Assembly: GCF_016801865.2 (NCBI RefSeq)
Contig: NC_068938.1
Span: 94,078,221 to 94,142,220 of the forward strand
Reading direction: 5' to 3'
DNA: 64,000 bases
Source of the DNA: Culex pipiens pallens
Lineage: Eukaryota > Arthropoda > Insecta > Diptera > Culicidae
Of the stretch, positions 54,111 to 64,000 are shown one piece after another (positions within the stretch are counted from its first letter, which is position 1; each line of letters opens with the position of its first letter). The notes below the pieces were generated by a model that was not told where the DNA came from, did no database searches, and saw only the letters and a program-made list of their open reading frames with translations. The translations under genes and the position numbers were made by a program.

Positions 54111-54410
54111 ATGACTTTGATACTGATTTTGCTGTTTTTGAAAAATATTTGCATCTTTTGTAACAAGTTGGTTTTACGGGTTTACAACTCGTTCCTGATT
54201 CACCCGAACGGGAACCACCTGGAGAACGCTTCCGGCAAGCACGGCGGCCATCGGTACCGGTCCAGGACGATCGGGAATCACAAGGTGTACTTCAACGATC
54301 GGGATTTGCCGGTGCGTCCTCGCAGGACTCGACGGCTCCGCAACGAGCAACAGCAGCAGCAGCAGCAGGAACTGATGGTCGACCGGGACAGCTACGGAAA
54401 GTACTACTAG
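54111..54410 (+). CDS. Unrecognised 99-codon ORF in the leader of the SPSB3-like gene
   Basis: I do not recognise this protein. From residue about 20 to the stop at 54408-54410 (VYNSFLIHPNGNHLENASG ... DRDLPVRPRRTRRLRNE, a Gln run, then MVDRDSYGKYY) almost every codon ends in G or C, a strong sign of real coding. The first 19 codons (54111-54167) are AT-rich and hydrophobic (LILILLFLKNICIF), so they could be a signal/anchor. Alternatively 54109-54167 could be a 59-base intron (GTATGA...ACAAG), in which case the true start is elsewhere. Features include a possible N-glycosylation site (NAS) and dibasic RPRRTRR. The stop is 274 bases upstream of the SPRY-gene ATG on the same strand. It could be the first cistron of a bicistronic mRNA, the last exon of a separate gene, or a long uORF. 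Confidence 0.5.
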   Translation: MTLILILLFLKNICIFCNKLVLRVYNSFLIHPNGNHLENASGKHGGHRYRSRTIGNHKVYFNDRDLPVRPRRTRRLRNEQQQQQQQELMVDRDSYGKYY

Positions 54411-54684
54411 GCAGGGCCAACGCAAACCCCTGCTAGCCTTCCATGAGCAGACTCGACCTCGAAACGTGACTCACCGTAGCTAGACTCATCGCCTCAGTAG
54501 ACGACACCAACACAACCATCCAGAACCATCATCATCACCAGTAGGATTATTCAATTACTCGTACAATACTCGTCCAGGCTGAACATCTCTCAAACTATGG
54601 CCTAGCGTCCATTTCTCGAAATTCTTCCAAGTCTCCAACAATCCAGTAATCTTCAAGCCCGCACCGTGGTCGCCTTCGCAGAAA

Positions 54685-55238
54685 ATGACCATTCAGGAGG
54701 GTCGTAACGCGAAACAACCCACCAGCCACAGCATCGGTTCCGGAAGCCACCTTGCCACCTCTACCAGCACAACCAACAACACCAGCAGGAGCAATGGAGT
54801 ACTCAGCGCCTTCTTCGGATCACTCACGGCCGGAGCTTCCGCCGCCAGAAGTGCCTCCCACCACCATCACCATCAACCAAGTTCCGAACAGCAGGAACCG
54901 ATTCCAACTCCTCCGCAGCACCAACAACCCGCCATCGCAGTACCGGTTGTGGAAGAAGCGGAGGCGGCGGCGGTGGCCATGGTCGGGGTGGCCTCGGACA
55001 ACAACAACCAGCAGCCGTTCCGGGGGGAGCGCCCGCTGCAGAACGGCTGCGAGGACAAGTGGAGCTGGAGCAAGCGGGACCGCTCGAAGGAGGTGTGGCT
55101 GAGCGGGGCCAACAACCGGACGGTGCACTTCCACCCCAACTGGAGCAAGGGTACGGCCGGAATCCGAGGCACGCGGGTGCTCAACAACGGCCGCTACTAC
55201 TGGGAGCTGAGCGTGTCGCAGCGGGTGTTTGGGACGAG
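54685..55238 (+). CDS. SPRY-domain protein resembling SPSB3 (SPRY/SOCS box), first coding exon only
   Basis: The exon encodes 184 complete codons and ends at a GT donor (ACGAG|gtgagt, intron from 55239). Residues 1-120 are low-complexity: Ser/Thr/Asn-rich, a His run (HHHHH), Pro/Gln and Ala/Glu/Val stretches. From about residue 122 the sequence CEDKWSWSKRDRSKEVWLSG, then TVHFHPNWSKGTAGIRGTRVL and GRYYWELSVS, matches the start of the B30.2/SPRY domain as in SPSB3. That family supplies substrate adaptors for cullin-RING ubiquitin ligases via a C-terminal SOCS box. The rest of SPRY and the SOCS box must lie beyond 64000, since I found no later exon here. GC-rich codons contrast with the surroundings. 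The ATG at 54685 is the first in this frame after stops. Confidence 0.85.
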
Positions 55239-56120
55239 GTGAGTGCAATACCACCCGATCATATGAAGTTAACCGGTTTTTTTTTTCAAGCTCAAGCAGT
55301 GAATCTTCGTTTCTAAAAGATGAATCACATGCTTTCATACAGAAGATAGGAGTTGTATTAGTAAACATTTTTGTTTATATCAATCTAATGTGATACAGTT
55401 GATGAACTGTACATACGAGGATAGATTTGCTTGATAAGTCGATTGGCACACTCATCGCAAGGAAGTGCTGCACAAACTGTCATCAAAATCATACTACTTT
55501 TATTGATAGCATTTCTACGTTAATATGCATGAGTGACGTCCCATCGAAATAGATTTACTTCAGTCGAACGCAATTTTGTAGTACGCACTTACAATTATTG
55601 ATATTTGTAATGTTTTATATATAAAAAGCAGACTTTTTCAAATAGACATTGAAAACATTAAGGTATTATGGATGGCACAGCTTTGGGCATATTTTGAAGT
55701 ATTTATCTAGAGATTCGAACAATGGTTGACAGCATATATCTTGAAAGGGATCCCCGGCCGCACAATTCTTTCGGGATACACAATACATGAAGAACTATAC
55801 CGAATGCAACCCCTCAACAGGGAAACAGGTTTGTGTATGGTGCAAGAACACAAATAAAAGCGAAAAAAATCGATATCGTACGCCAACGAGTGCCGCAGGA
55901 GGAGGCAAAAGGGAGTTTATTTGACGGGGTGCGGTACGTTTGCTGTTATCAGCACATGACGAAGCATGGAACTATATTTTAGGGATGGGGGGAAAACAAC
56001 ACTTGTTGTATTGTGATGTTTTCAGTGGCTTGCGTGGTTGACTGTTAGGACAGCTTAAAATGTAATGCTTTCCAGCAGACATAGAAAATATGAAATTTCT
56101 AATTATTATTAGTATTCATT
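55239..56120 (+). other. Start of a long intron in the SPSB3-like gene
   Basis: The interval begins with the donor gtgagtgc. It contains no coding sequence, and no obvious repeat pair was noticed before the MITE at 56123. Confidence 0.5.
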
Positions 56121-56122
56121 TA

Positions 56123-56496
56123 CAGTTTAGATTCGATTATCCGAAGTTTTGATTATCCGAAGTTCGATTATTCGAAGGTTTGTATGAGACTTCGGATAAT
56201 CACGATCACGAAAAAAATCGTATCTTTTATTTTCTTACTTTGAACATCAAATTCGAGTTCTGCGACCCCATTTTGGTCAAATTCTGCCTATTGAATTAAA
56301 AAATGTCTTTTCAATATTTCATCTCCGCTATTTTGGCCGCCAGCTTGGAATAAAAAATTCTAAATAATTTTAGAATAGTTTAGGGGTCATACTTAATCTA
56401 AGTAATCAAAAACAACGAAAAAACAAAACGTTTTTCGTGGTTCGATTATCCGAAGTGAAATTTTGAAAAAGCCTTCGGATAATCGAGTCTGGACTG
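56123..56496. mobile_element. pogo/Tc-like MITE (GATTATCCGAAG family), copy 2, TA duplication
   Basis: The left CAGTTTAGATTCGATTATCC and right GGATAATCGAGTCTGGACTG ends are inverted, with TA on both sides (56121-56122 and 56497-56498). Three direct GATTATCCGAAG-type repeats lie at the left end. It matches the copy at 10637-10970 through the middle (tcaaattcgagttctg). Confidence 0.82.
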
Positions 56497-56499
56497 TAT

Positions 56500-56760
56500 T
56501 TTTCTTTATTCAAAAAAAAATCGCATTTCTCGGGGTTGTATGGCGATTGCCCACGCTCCATACAAAAAAAAATTGTATGGACAATTGTCCACGAGGGGTT
56601 TGAGATTTTTAAAAAAGTGTCCACATGATTTGTGGATGGTCCCTCCATAAACCACGTGGACACTTTTTTGGGAATCTTCGTGGACAAATGTCCATGCAAA
56701 AAAAAACTCCTCCCCCCCCACCCCCTAAAGTGTCCACGTGATTTATGGATGGTCCCTTTC
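56500..56760. mobile_element. Two abutting MITEs of the GGGACCATCC family
   Basis: GTGGATGGTCCC (about 56633) ends one copy, and TCCATAAACCACGTGGACAC immediately begins another, which ends GTCCACGTGATTTATGGATG then GTCCC (about 56756). The internal cacgctccatacaaaaa and cgtggacaa phrases match the copy at 26497. The left border of the first copy is not exact. Confidence 0.6.
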
Positions 56761-58119
56761 CAATGTTCGCTAAAACTAGTGGAAAGGGCGCTATTTTCTC
56801 AGCCTACAGAAAAATTGCCAGGAATCGCTAATTTTTTTCGCTGATTAGAAACAGGTCTAAAATGACCGAACCAGTGGTAATGGTTTTGTAAAAAAAAAAT
56901 CACTGTTTATGTTCAGTTTCGCTGGAATCAACGTTTTTTTTTTTTCACTAGATTAGAAAGAGCTGCAGGTTTCCAAAATCAACTGCAAAAGAAAGGTTTA
57001 AGGTTTACTTTTGGGAAAACACTTTTCTTAGAAAACTTTAAAAAATCGTGCGCGGCGAGGAGTCGTCCCAGAAAAAAAAATCCTATTACTAAATTGAAGG
57101 TTTAAATGCGCTCTTTCGATTGAATTTTAGCCCGAAACCCGGAACTCAAAGTCTGATTTTTGAGAGCTCTTTTTGTGAAATACTTGAGCGATGTCTGTAT
57201 CCGCTCTTAAAAAATTGTGTCTTCCATCATTGGAAAACTGCTCGTAAAACCCACAATTTTTATATTTTAGATTTGTAGCCATGGGGTCGGAGACGAACAT
57301 TTTATTTTTCGATTCACAATTTTCGACCAATAAATGTGGTCAAAACCATTTTTAGAGGTATTTTTTGGACTATTTTACAGATAACACTATCAAATTACAA
57401 GAATTCAGATTCAAACAAAAAGCCATTCGAAAACATGCGCCATAAACTGCTAGGCCCCAAAATTTGAAGCTTTTCCAAAATGTATTTCCAGAGATATAGC
57501 CATATTAGTGTTTTTCGTCTTACTTTTACCCTATTTTTCCTATTAAATTTTTGGGTTTATACACAATCATTTACTGAATATCAAATTCGATGTCCCGGCA
57601 CGTTTTCCCTCGAAAGATCGACAAGTCTTCAAGTCGAAGCATAAACGCCAGCACATTTACGCTTGAGCGTTTTACGCACCGCGTGAAAGTGTTCTTTTTG
57701 GCTTCTCATAATAGATCGACAAAGTGCAATAGCTATACATATTTTTTTAAGTTAATCATAGACTAACATTAAAGACTGAGTACCCTTTATATTTTTCTAA
57801 TAATGTCAATCCAATATGTTTTTCTTAATTAAATTTCAATACCTTGCGACCCATAATGTACCTCTGAAATTTAAAAAAAAATTCGAGGTTTAGCCTTAAA
57901 ATATTCGAAGCTTTAGGTCAAATTCTCACTGGGGTGTATCATTTTGTTTCTAAAAAATTAATTGCACCAATATATTTGTCGGAGTTTCATCATTTTTTTA
58001 AGAAAGGCTCTATTTCACCTCTGGTGATATTAAATCGGGTTTTTCGGTTGAAAATAGTGAAAATTTTACCACAAGAGCCGTACCATATTAATGATTGCAA
58101 AACAATTGGACGAATGTAG
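56761..58119. other. AT-rich intronic sequence
   Basis: No exon, RNA gene or element boundary is supported. Confidence 0.4.
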
Positions 58120-58285
58120 GTAATAGTAGTTTATGCAACAAGTTGCAAAAAAAAAAGATTTTTTCAGCATGAGTCGAACATTTATTCAACGAGGTTCACC
58201 GAGTTGGATAAATACGACGAGTGATGAAAAAATCAAGTTTTGCACTTAGTTCCATACCACATTTTTTTTTGCAATTCCGAAAAAT
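58120..58285. repeat. Dispersed repeat shared with 19841-19995
   Basis: tagtagtttatgcaacaagtt, gataaatacgacgagtgatgaaaaaatc and tttttgcaattcc match the other copy in order. tttattcaacgaggttcaccg and gttggataaata add a small inverted segment. Confidence 0.55.
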
Positions 58286-58447
58286 ACCCTTTGAACAGAA
58301 TTATAAGTCAAATGCCCATGGATTTAGTCAATGAATCGTTTAAATAAAAAATACCTTGAAAAATATTACTTTTCCAAACAAGTGCTGTAAAGTTCAACTT
58401 TAAACGAGATTTTTAGGCACATTATAATAAAAAAATCTTCAGGTAAT

Positions 58448-59949
58448 CAGGGTTGTTACGGAAGAGTCGAAAACAAATCCGCGCCAAATCCGCGCCGACC
58501 TAAAATCCGAAACCGCGCGAAATCCACGCCATATAAAAAAATATCGCGACCAACATTAAAGAAATTTAATTTTTTTTAATGAAGAAAAACTAATTCAGAA
58601 AGTATTTGATTAAAAAAAAATTCGTTTTATGTTTGAAGGCTCCAAAACCAAAAGAATGAAAGCAATAAATCCATTTAAAAAAAAATCCTCAAGAGACGGT
58701 CAAGGCAAGGGTCATGAAAAAAAAAATCTTCAAAATAGAAAATACTTCAAAAATATAACCTCAAAATAAAATCAAAATCTAAGAATTTTTAAACAGTTTG
58801 TAATCCAAAATCCTCGCTAAAATTTCACTCCGAAAAAAATTTAATTTCCGATATTTAAAATAATGTCTTCTCAAAATTTCAAAATCTCTTACATGAAACA
58901 GGACTTCAAAAATTGTGGAATTCAAGAATTTAAGAACTAAGAATTTAAAAACAAAAACATTTAAGAATTTAAGAATTTAGGATTTTGTAATTTAAGAATT
59001 TTAGAATTTATAAGCATAAGAATACTAAAATTATTTTAGATTTGAGATTTTTTTTTCTATATTATTTTGAATTTGATATTTTTTAGTTTTTAAATTTTGA
59101 CTTTTTAATTTTTGGTATTTTGCTTAAATTTTGAATTTAATCAGATTGCTTAAATTTTAAATTTCGAAATTTCAGATTTTTTAAATTACGATTTTAGAAA
59201 TTTCGAAAAAAAATTAATATGTATTTTGATTTTTTTTGTTATAATAAAACTATCAAAACAATTTTTTTCGAATTTTCGAATTTCTGAAGCCTTGAATTTG
59301 GAATGTTCTGATCTTTTTATTTTCGCCAAGAATGTTTAAATTTAGAAAAAATATTTCTGCCGATTAAATTCCATTCCAAAATTCGAAAGTGGAGGCCAGC
59401 TTCTGTTACGTCTAATCAAGCTCATATTTGGCGCTCACCAGAACAAGCCCCAATAATAGTTTTTGTTACACATGCTAATGTCTATATCTTCGGGAAAAGT
59501 TTTTAATATTTGATTTACAAAATTAAAAATAGAATAAATCCAGTTTAAAATTAAAAATAAATCATTACTCAAAACTCACAAGAAATTAAATATTCAGAGC
59601 CGGAGATAATAAGAAATGACAAGAAACATATAAAAAATAATTTCTACATAATCTTGATCTTCATTTTTCGACGTTTCGTACTAAGAAAATACAAACAAAC
59701 ATTTTCAGAAGAAAATTCAATTAATAAAAATTATGAAATTCTTGCACTCAAAGGAAACAAAACAAATTATCGTAATTCCTGATAATATTTTCCTTAATAG
59801 CTTGAAAGTAATTCTATCTCTCTCAATTAATTTATTTATCCGCGCGAAATCCGCGCCTGAGCAAAATTAGCCAGCAAATCCGCGCCAGATCCGCGCTATC
59901 CGCGCGAAACGCGCCATCCACGCGATCCGCGCCGTCCGTAACAACCCTG
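58448..59949. mobile_element. hAT-like element with CAGGGTTGTTACGG termini and CCGCGCC subterminal arrays
   Basis: The left CAGGGTTGTTACGGA and right TCCGTAACAACCCTG are inverted (14-15 bp). Both flanks carry repeated AATCCGCGCC-type units: about five on the left (58485-58535) and about seven on the right (59838-59937), the GC-rich ends of an otherwise AT-rich 1.5 kb body. The interior (58920-59000) holds several TTAAGAATTTAAGAATTT phrases, the complement of the ATTCTTAA satellite unit. No matching 8-bp target duplication was visible (caggtaat versus taaataca). No transposase. Confidence 0.7.
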
Positions 59950-59984
59950 TAAATACACTTGACTCGGTTTTTTTCGTGAAAACT

Positions 59985-60076
59985 TTACATGTATCCTTAT
60001 GTGTGAGACAAATTTGAAATGCGTTTTTCTCAACTTGCTGTTTTTGCATATGGGACATTTATGCGAACATAGGCAG
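59985..60076. mobile_element. Partial MITE of the CTGCC / ATGGGACATTTATGCG family
   Basis: gcatatgggacatttatgcgaacataggcag is the right terminus seen at 31396-31423, preceded by aaatgcgtttttctcaac as in the interior of that element. The left terminus is missing. Confidence 0.6.
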
Positions 60077-60516
60077 TGGGGTCGTTAAAGTGAATGGTTC
60101 GTTATTAAAATATCTTTTAAAAAGCTCAAGGGAACTAATTAATTGTATTCATTATAAATGCCAAATAACTTTTTTCAAATAGAAGAATAATTGCTCTTTG
60201 TTTGTCAGGTTAAGGCTTCGGTCCAATATCCATCCAATTCGACGATTTCTTATTTTTACACAACTTATTTGAAACAAAGATTTGATTAACTACCATCATT
60301 ACTGAATTTAAAATGAAACCGCTTTTTAGAGACTGTAATTAAACGTCAAAGTACGGATATGCCAACATTAAGTACCCGATGGAAATACACTTTGTTTCCC
60401 TATATCGCGCACAAGCAACCCCCCGAAAAAACGCTCGCTACAATCAATTTTAATTGGTTTCCGTTGCGGACCCATTTTTCTCGATTGCGTTTCGAGAGGG
60501 TGACACGAGAGGTGAT

Positions 60517-61172
60517 TTTCCAGCACAGCACTTTTTCACTTCCTTTTGGGGTCCTAAACAACTCCTCAAAGTTTGGGACCGGTTGGTTTAGTCCTCACTT
60601 TGCGCAAAGCGATTCAATTTTCCATATAAATTTGTATGGGGAAAATCATTTTTTTGGATTTTGATATTTATCAAATCCACGTTTCATGCTATATCAAAAC
60701 CGGGCTCATATTCGGATGCTATGGAATGTCCTCTACAACTTTGCCGAAGAGAGTATGGTGCTAACTTGCTCCTGAAAGAAGATATAGCGTCCTCAAATCT
60801 CGTCTAAAACGTGATTTTCGAGCAAAAAACACGTTTTAGACGAGTTTTGAAAACGTTGTATCTTTTTTTAGGGGCAAGCTAGCACCATACTCTCTTCGCG
60901 AAAGTTGTAGAGGACATTCCAGAGCATCCGAATATGAATCCGGTTTTGATACAACATGAAACGTGGATTTGATAAATATCAAAATCCAAAAAAATTGTTT
61001 TTCCCATACAAATTTATATGGAAAATGTATTCGCTTTGCGCAAAGTGAGGACTAAACCAATCGGTCCCAAACTTTGGGGAGTTGTTTAGGACCCCAGAAG
61101 GAACTAAAAAATTGCTGTGCTCACTAAATTTGGACAACTTTATTTTTTTCCATACAACCATATTACACCCTA
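60517..61172. mobile_element. Foldback copy of the dispersed inverted-repeat family (AGCACAGCA arms)
   Basis: Arms from AGCACAGCACTTTTTC (60522) and the inverse ending ...aattgctgtgct (61122) are reverse complements of about 290 bases, meeting near 60825 around aacgtgattttcgagcaaaaaacacgtttta. The right side extends further to ccatacaaccatattacacc (about 61168), an outer end also present at 51489. The left outer end is truncated. Confidence 0.75.
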
Positions 61173-63103
61173 ATGTTTCATCGCGCCAACGCGCATACAG
61201 GCTTGCCGCCGTCGTCGTCCTTTTAGGCTCATTATTTTGTTTTAGTCTTGCATCAGCTCCTTTGTCGGAGATTGAACATAGCAGAGCAAAATGCGAAACA
61301 AATGAGATTGGCTTGTTTAATTTGGGCCAAAATGCATTAATGGAAGTTGTGTATCAGTAAAATTTAAAAACAAAGCATAGGATGTAGAAAATATGAAAAA
61401 TAATACTTGGAAACTAAAAACTAAATTTATAAGAAAAACAAGTAACAAGTTCAAACATCTTTTTTGAAAACACAAACTAGACTGAACTGTAGCAAAATTA
61501 GGTTCCTTCCTGCAATGTTTAAATTGAAAGTGGTGAAAAGGGACGTCCTGGCTGCGGGATCAAAATTGACACTCAGAGGGAAAAAAATCCTTTTGTCTTT
61601 GGGTGTTGGTAAGATGAGAACCCTCTCTCTGCACCACCGGGCCAAGGTTCTCGAAGGGGGGAAGAGTTGTGGAAAAACAAAAATGAGGATAAGGATGCTT
61701 CAGTCAGTGCACACAGCAGTGTTTCCGCGTCAAAGGAAGGCTTTCCCTGCAGCAAAAATGTACGGATTCGCTCTTTAAAAATGGAGGGCAAACGTCCGCC
61801 TTTCGAGTGCTTGAAAGAACGACTACACAGTGAACAATGTCACATTGCTACATTTTGTGCCAGGAAAGCAAAATTCATTGAATTTTCACAAATTGTTGGA
61901 AAAGTTACAAAACAAAATTAAATTTAAGTAGCGTTAAAAAACTAAAATATCGTTAAAGTAGAGGAATTTGAAACTCTAGACTGGACATAAAATGTCTAGT
62001 TCTGCATTTCTTCCAATCTTTGTTCCTACAAAAGCATTTTCTTTTCTGCCCTGTCCAGTTTCCATCCAGAAGAGGCATTATTTATGCAGCCGTCGCGCGA
62101 CTTTTCCCCAAGTGTTGCCATAAATCAGAAGAAAAGTGCTTGCACCAGCAATACTTTTACCGCGAGATTAATGTAACTGTCCTGGAAAGGTCCACCCGCT
62201 GTTACCAAGCCCCGGTGGCAATGTGGCCGGGAAGGCTTTCTTCGAAGTTCAGTGCAAAGTGATGTGGAAAAATTCAACGCTTTTTGTTTATGACTCGGGG
62301 CAAAGCTTTTGGCCAATAGAAAGAGTCTGGTGAATTATTTGAAAAACTTTAAATTATTGGGTTTTGAAATCATTTCTTCTACGGGTCAATGCTTTAACCA
62401 CATCGTCATGAAATTGGAAAATGAGTTTTTGTACTGGCAATTTTTTAAAAAAAAATCACATAAAATATTAAAAGTTATCAGTCGATACACCATTTGAAAA
62501 TTCACGTGTGAAACTCTCAAATCGAACAAAACATTGTAAATGGGCCAATGTGGATTTGAAAACAAAAAGTCTATCCTGCTCATGTCAAATTGAACGTTAA
62601 AAAGACAAACTACTTGTTTACAAATTGGCCACATTTACCAAATTACATTGTTTTGCTAGAAATGAAGGATAACAGTTTATTAACTCAAAGCGAACTCATG
62701 CTGATACAGTTCGGTAACACTACTGTTTTACAATTATTTCAATTATTGGAATAAACCAGAAAAAAAGCAATTTCAAAACCTTAAACAAAACTAAAAATTA
62801 TAATATTAATCTTTAAATATGTAATTGATTCCTATTGTTTCTAAACCTTTAGTTGACCCTAAAAAAATGAACATTGAGTCAAAAACATTTTACCAAACCT
62901 AATCTTAGGATCACAGAATCTGATTTTTGCATAAATAAGCTAGTTTTAAAACAAGTCAAATTTATAAGAATCACACTCTTGCCCAAATTTCCACACAATC
63001 AACACCACCTTCCGGGCCAAAATCGAAAAACCTCCGACCCCAAAACCTTAACTAATTTGGCTAAAAATTAGCACAGATTCTTACAACTTAGAAACATTGG
63101 ATA
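61173..63103. other. Non-coding intronic sequence
   Basis: No exon is supported. The ORFs at 61082-61360 and 61464-61778 lack codon bias. Some sequence at 61500-62260 is GC-richer without a recognisable feature. Confidence 0.35.
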
Positions 63104-63497
63104 CATAGCAAAAAAAAACTGTGTAAAATCGCATGCTAATGCATGCACTGCACATCACCTTTGTGAGCAAAAGCATGTAATATTGTATGAAAAAACGTGT
63201 ACACAAAAAGCATGTACCGAAGAAAAACATCAATCCAGCGAAAGTCATATTCAGATTACCAAATCCACGCCCCAACCCTTTCGGCTATCTCGCCGCTGTG
63301 AAAATGGTACTGTATACTGGGTTTACTGCATACTATGTATGGGGAACCTATTTTTGGGTTGAGCAGACCTGATATTTTTTTTTCTTCGGTACATGCTTTT
63401 TGTGTACACGTTTTCTCATACAATATTACATGCTTTTTCTCACGAAGGCGATGTGCACGCTTTTGCATACTATTTTACCATCGGATTTTTTGCTGTG
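63104..63497. mobile_element. Foldback MITE (CAYAGCAAAAAA termini), TA duplication
   Basis: The left CATAGCAAAAAAAAACTGTG and right GATTTTTTGCTGTG ends are inverted, with TA on both sides (63102-63103 and 63498-63499). The arms are extended by gcatgtaatattgtatgaaa / ttctcatacaatattacatgc and acgtgtacacaaaaagcatg / catgctttttgtgtacacgt. The loop of about 130 bases (63240-63370) is unique in the window. Confidence 0.8.
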
Positions 63498-64000
63498 TAC
63501 CATTTTGCAATTTAAGTTTCTTTAAAATAGTTACCTATTGTCTACGATTTTGCAAAACAGTCCAAGCTACGAAAAATGTACCCTTTTCAAATGTTGTTCC
63601 AGATTTTGCCGAAGGAATCGAGCCAGGTGGTTTTCACCTAGAATTTTCCAAAATTTCTCATTATTCTTGTCACCCTAGTAGCCACTCATGTAGGAAAATC
63701 GAAAAAGTCGGATATATGCCAAAATCCATAACTTTTTGGAAAATATTTTATCTAGTTGTTGAAGAATTATACAATATTTTGTAAAGTACCTGTAGTTTGA
63801 AGATATTCACTCAAATGTGTGTATCAAAAATCTTAATGCAAAAAGCTCTTGTTGATGCGCACCGTTAAATCAAATGTCATAAATTTTCGAAGATTGGTAG
63901 CATAAAAAAACGAATTCTTGACAACTCGTAACTCTACGTTGATTTTTTTAAATCCGTTGCAAATATTTTTTGAAGTTTATGTCAGAGTCGAGGGGGGTTA
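63498..64000. other. Non-coding end of window
   Basis: No exon is visible. gtcaccctagtag at 63670-63682 resembles the right terminus of the element at 47426-48740. Confidence 0.35.

Noticed and set aside
61082..61360. 92-codon ORF with a signal-peptide-like stretch (LAAVVVLLGSLFCFSLASA), considered as a secreted peptide or missing exon
   Set aside because: It starts inside a repeat arm, has no codon bias and lies downstream of, not upstream of, the collagen exons.

Overview
The window is eukaryotic and insect-like: AT-rich, intron-containing and dense in transposons. It holds three recognisable host genes, all on the + strand. The dimeric tRNA-derived SINEs, Jockey/Juan-type gag ORFs and large load of short inverted-repeat elements point to a culicine mosquito, most likely Culex. 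That is inference; no species-specific gene was tested.

Layout. 1-4.5 kb: a 3' retroposon fragment, a palindrome and a truncated Juan-like gag on the - strand. 4.5-9.4 kb: a 4.9 kb hAT-type element with an 8-bp target duplication. It carries a very uniform (ATTCTTAA)n satellite, and the satellite is split by an ORF1-only non-LTR retroelement with an intact 467-codon gag. 9.5-40 kb: no confident coding exon. This stretch holds nested elements (SINEs, hAT, pogo-like and 4-bp-duplication elements, and three 1.5-1.9 kb foldbacks of one family) separated by islands of GC-richer, apparently unique DNA. The islands repeatedly carry a palindrome GCCATTATGGC close to CTGTCA. Much of this may be the long first intron or upstream region of the next gene.

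40.4-46.0 kb: seven exons of a type IV collagen chain (alpha1-like NC1, probably the viking-type chain) lacking only its first exon(s). It has an unusual 54-residue proline/arginine tail after NC1. 46.7-49.3 kb: more inverted-repeat elements. 49.7-50.5 kb: a complete three-exon SelT-like thioredoxin-fold ER protein (CxxC, no selenocysteine). 53.5-55.2 kb: promoter, 5' leader and first coding exon of a SPRY-domain protein resembling SPSB3. Its leader contains a second ORF of 99 codons, most of which shows strong G/C third-position bias. 55.2-64 kb: probable intron of that gene, filled with repeats.

How the parts relate: the collagen chain is secreted to basement membranes and passes through the ER, where SelT-type oxidoreductases reside. 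The SPRY/SOCS-type protein would be a ubiquitin-ligase substrate adaptor. No functional coupling between the three genes is visible beyond tandem + strand orientation. The most unusual material is the hAT/satellite/gag-only nest, the large foldback family, the GCCATTATGGC motif islands, the possible bicistronic leader, and the collagen C-terminal tail.
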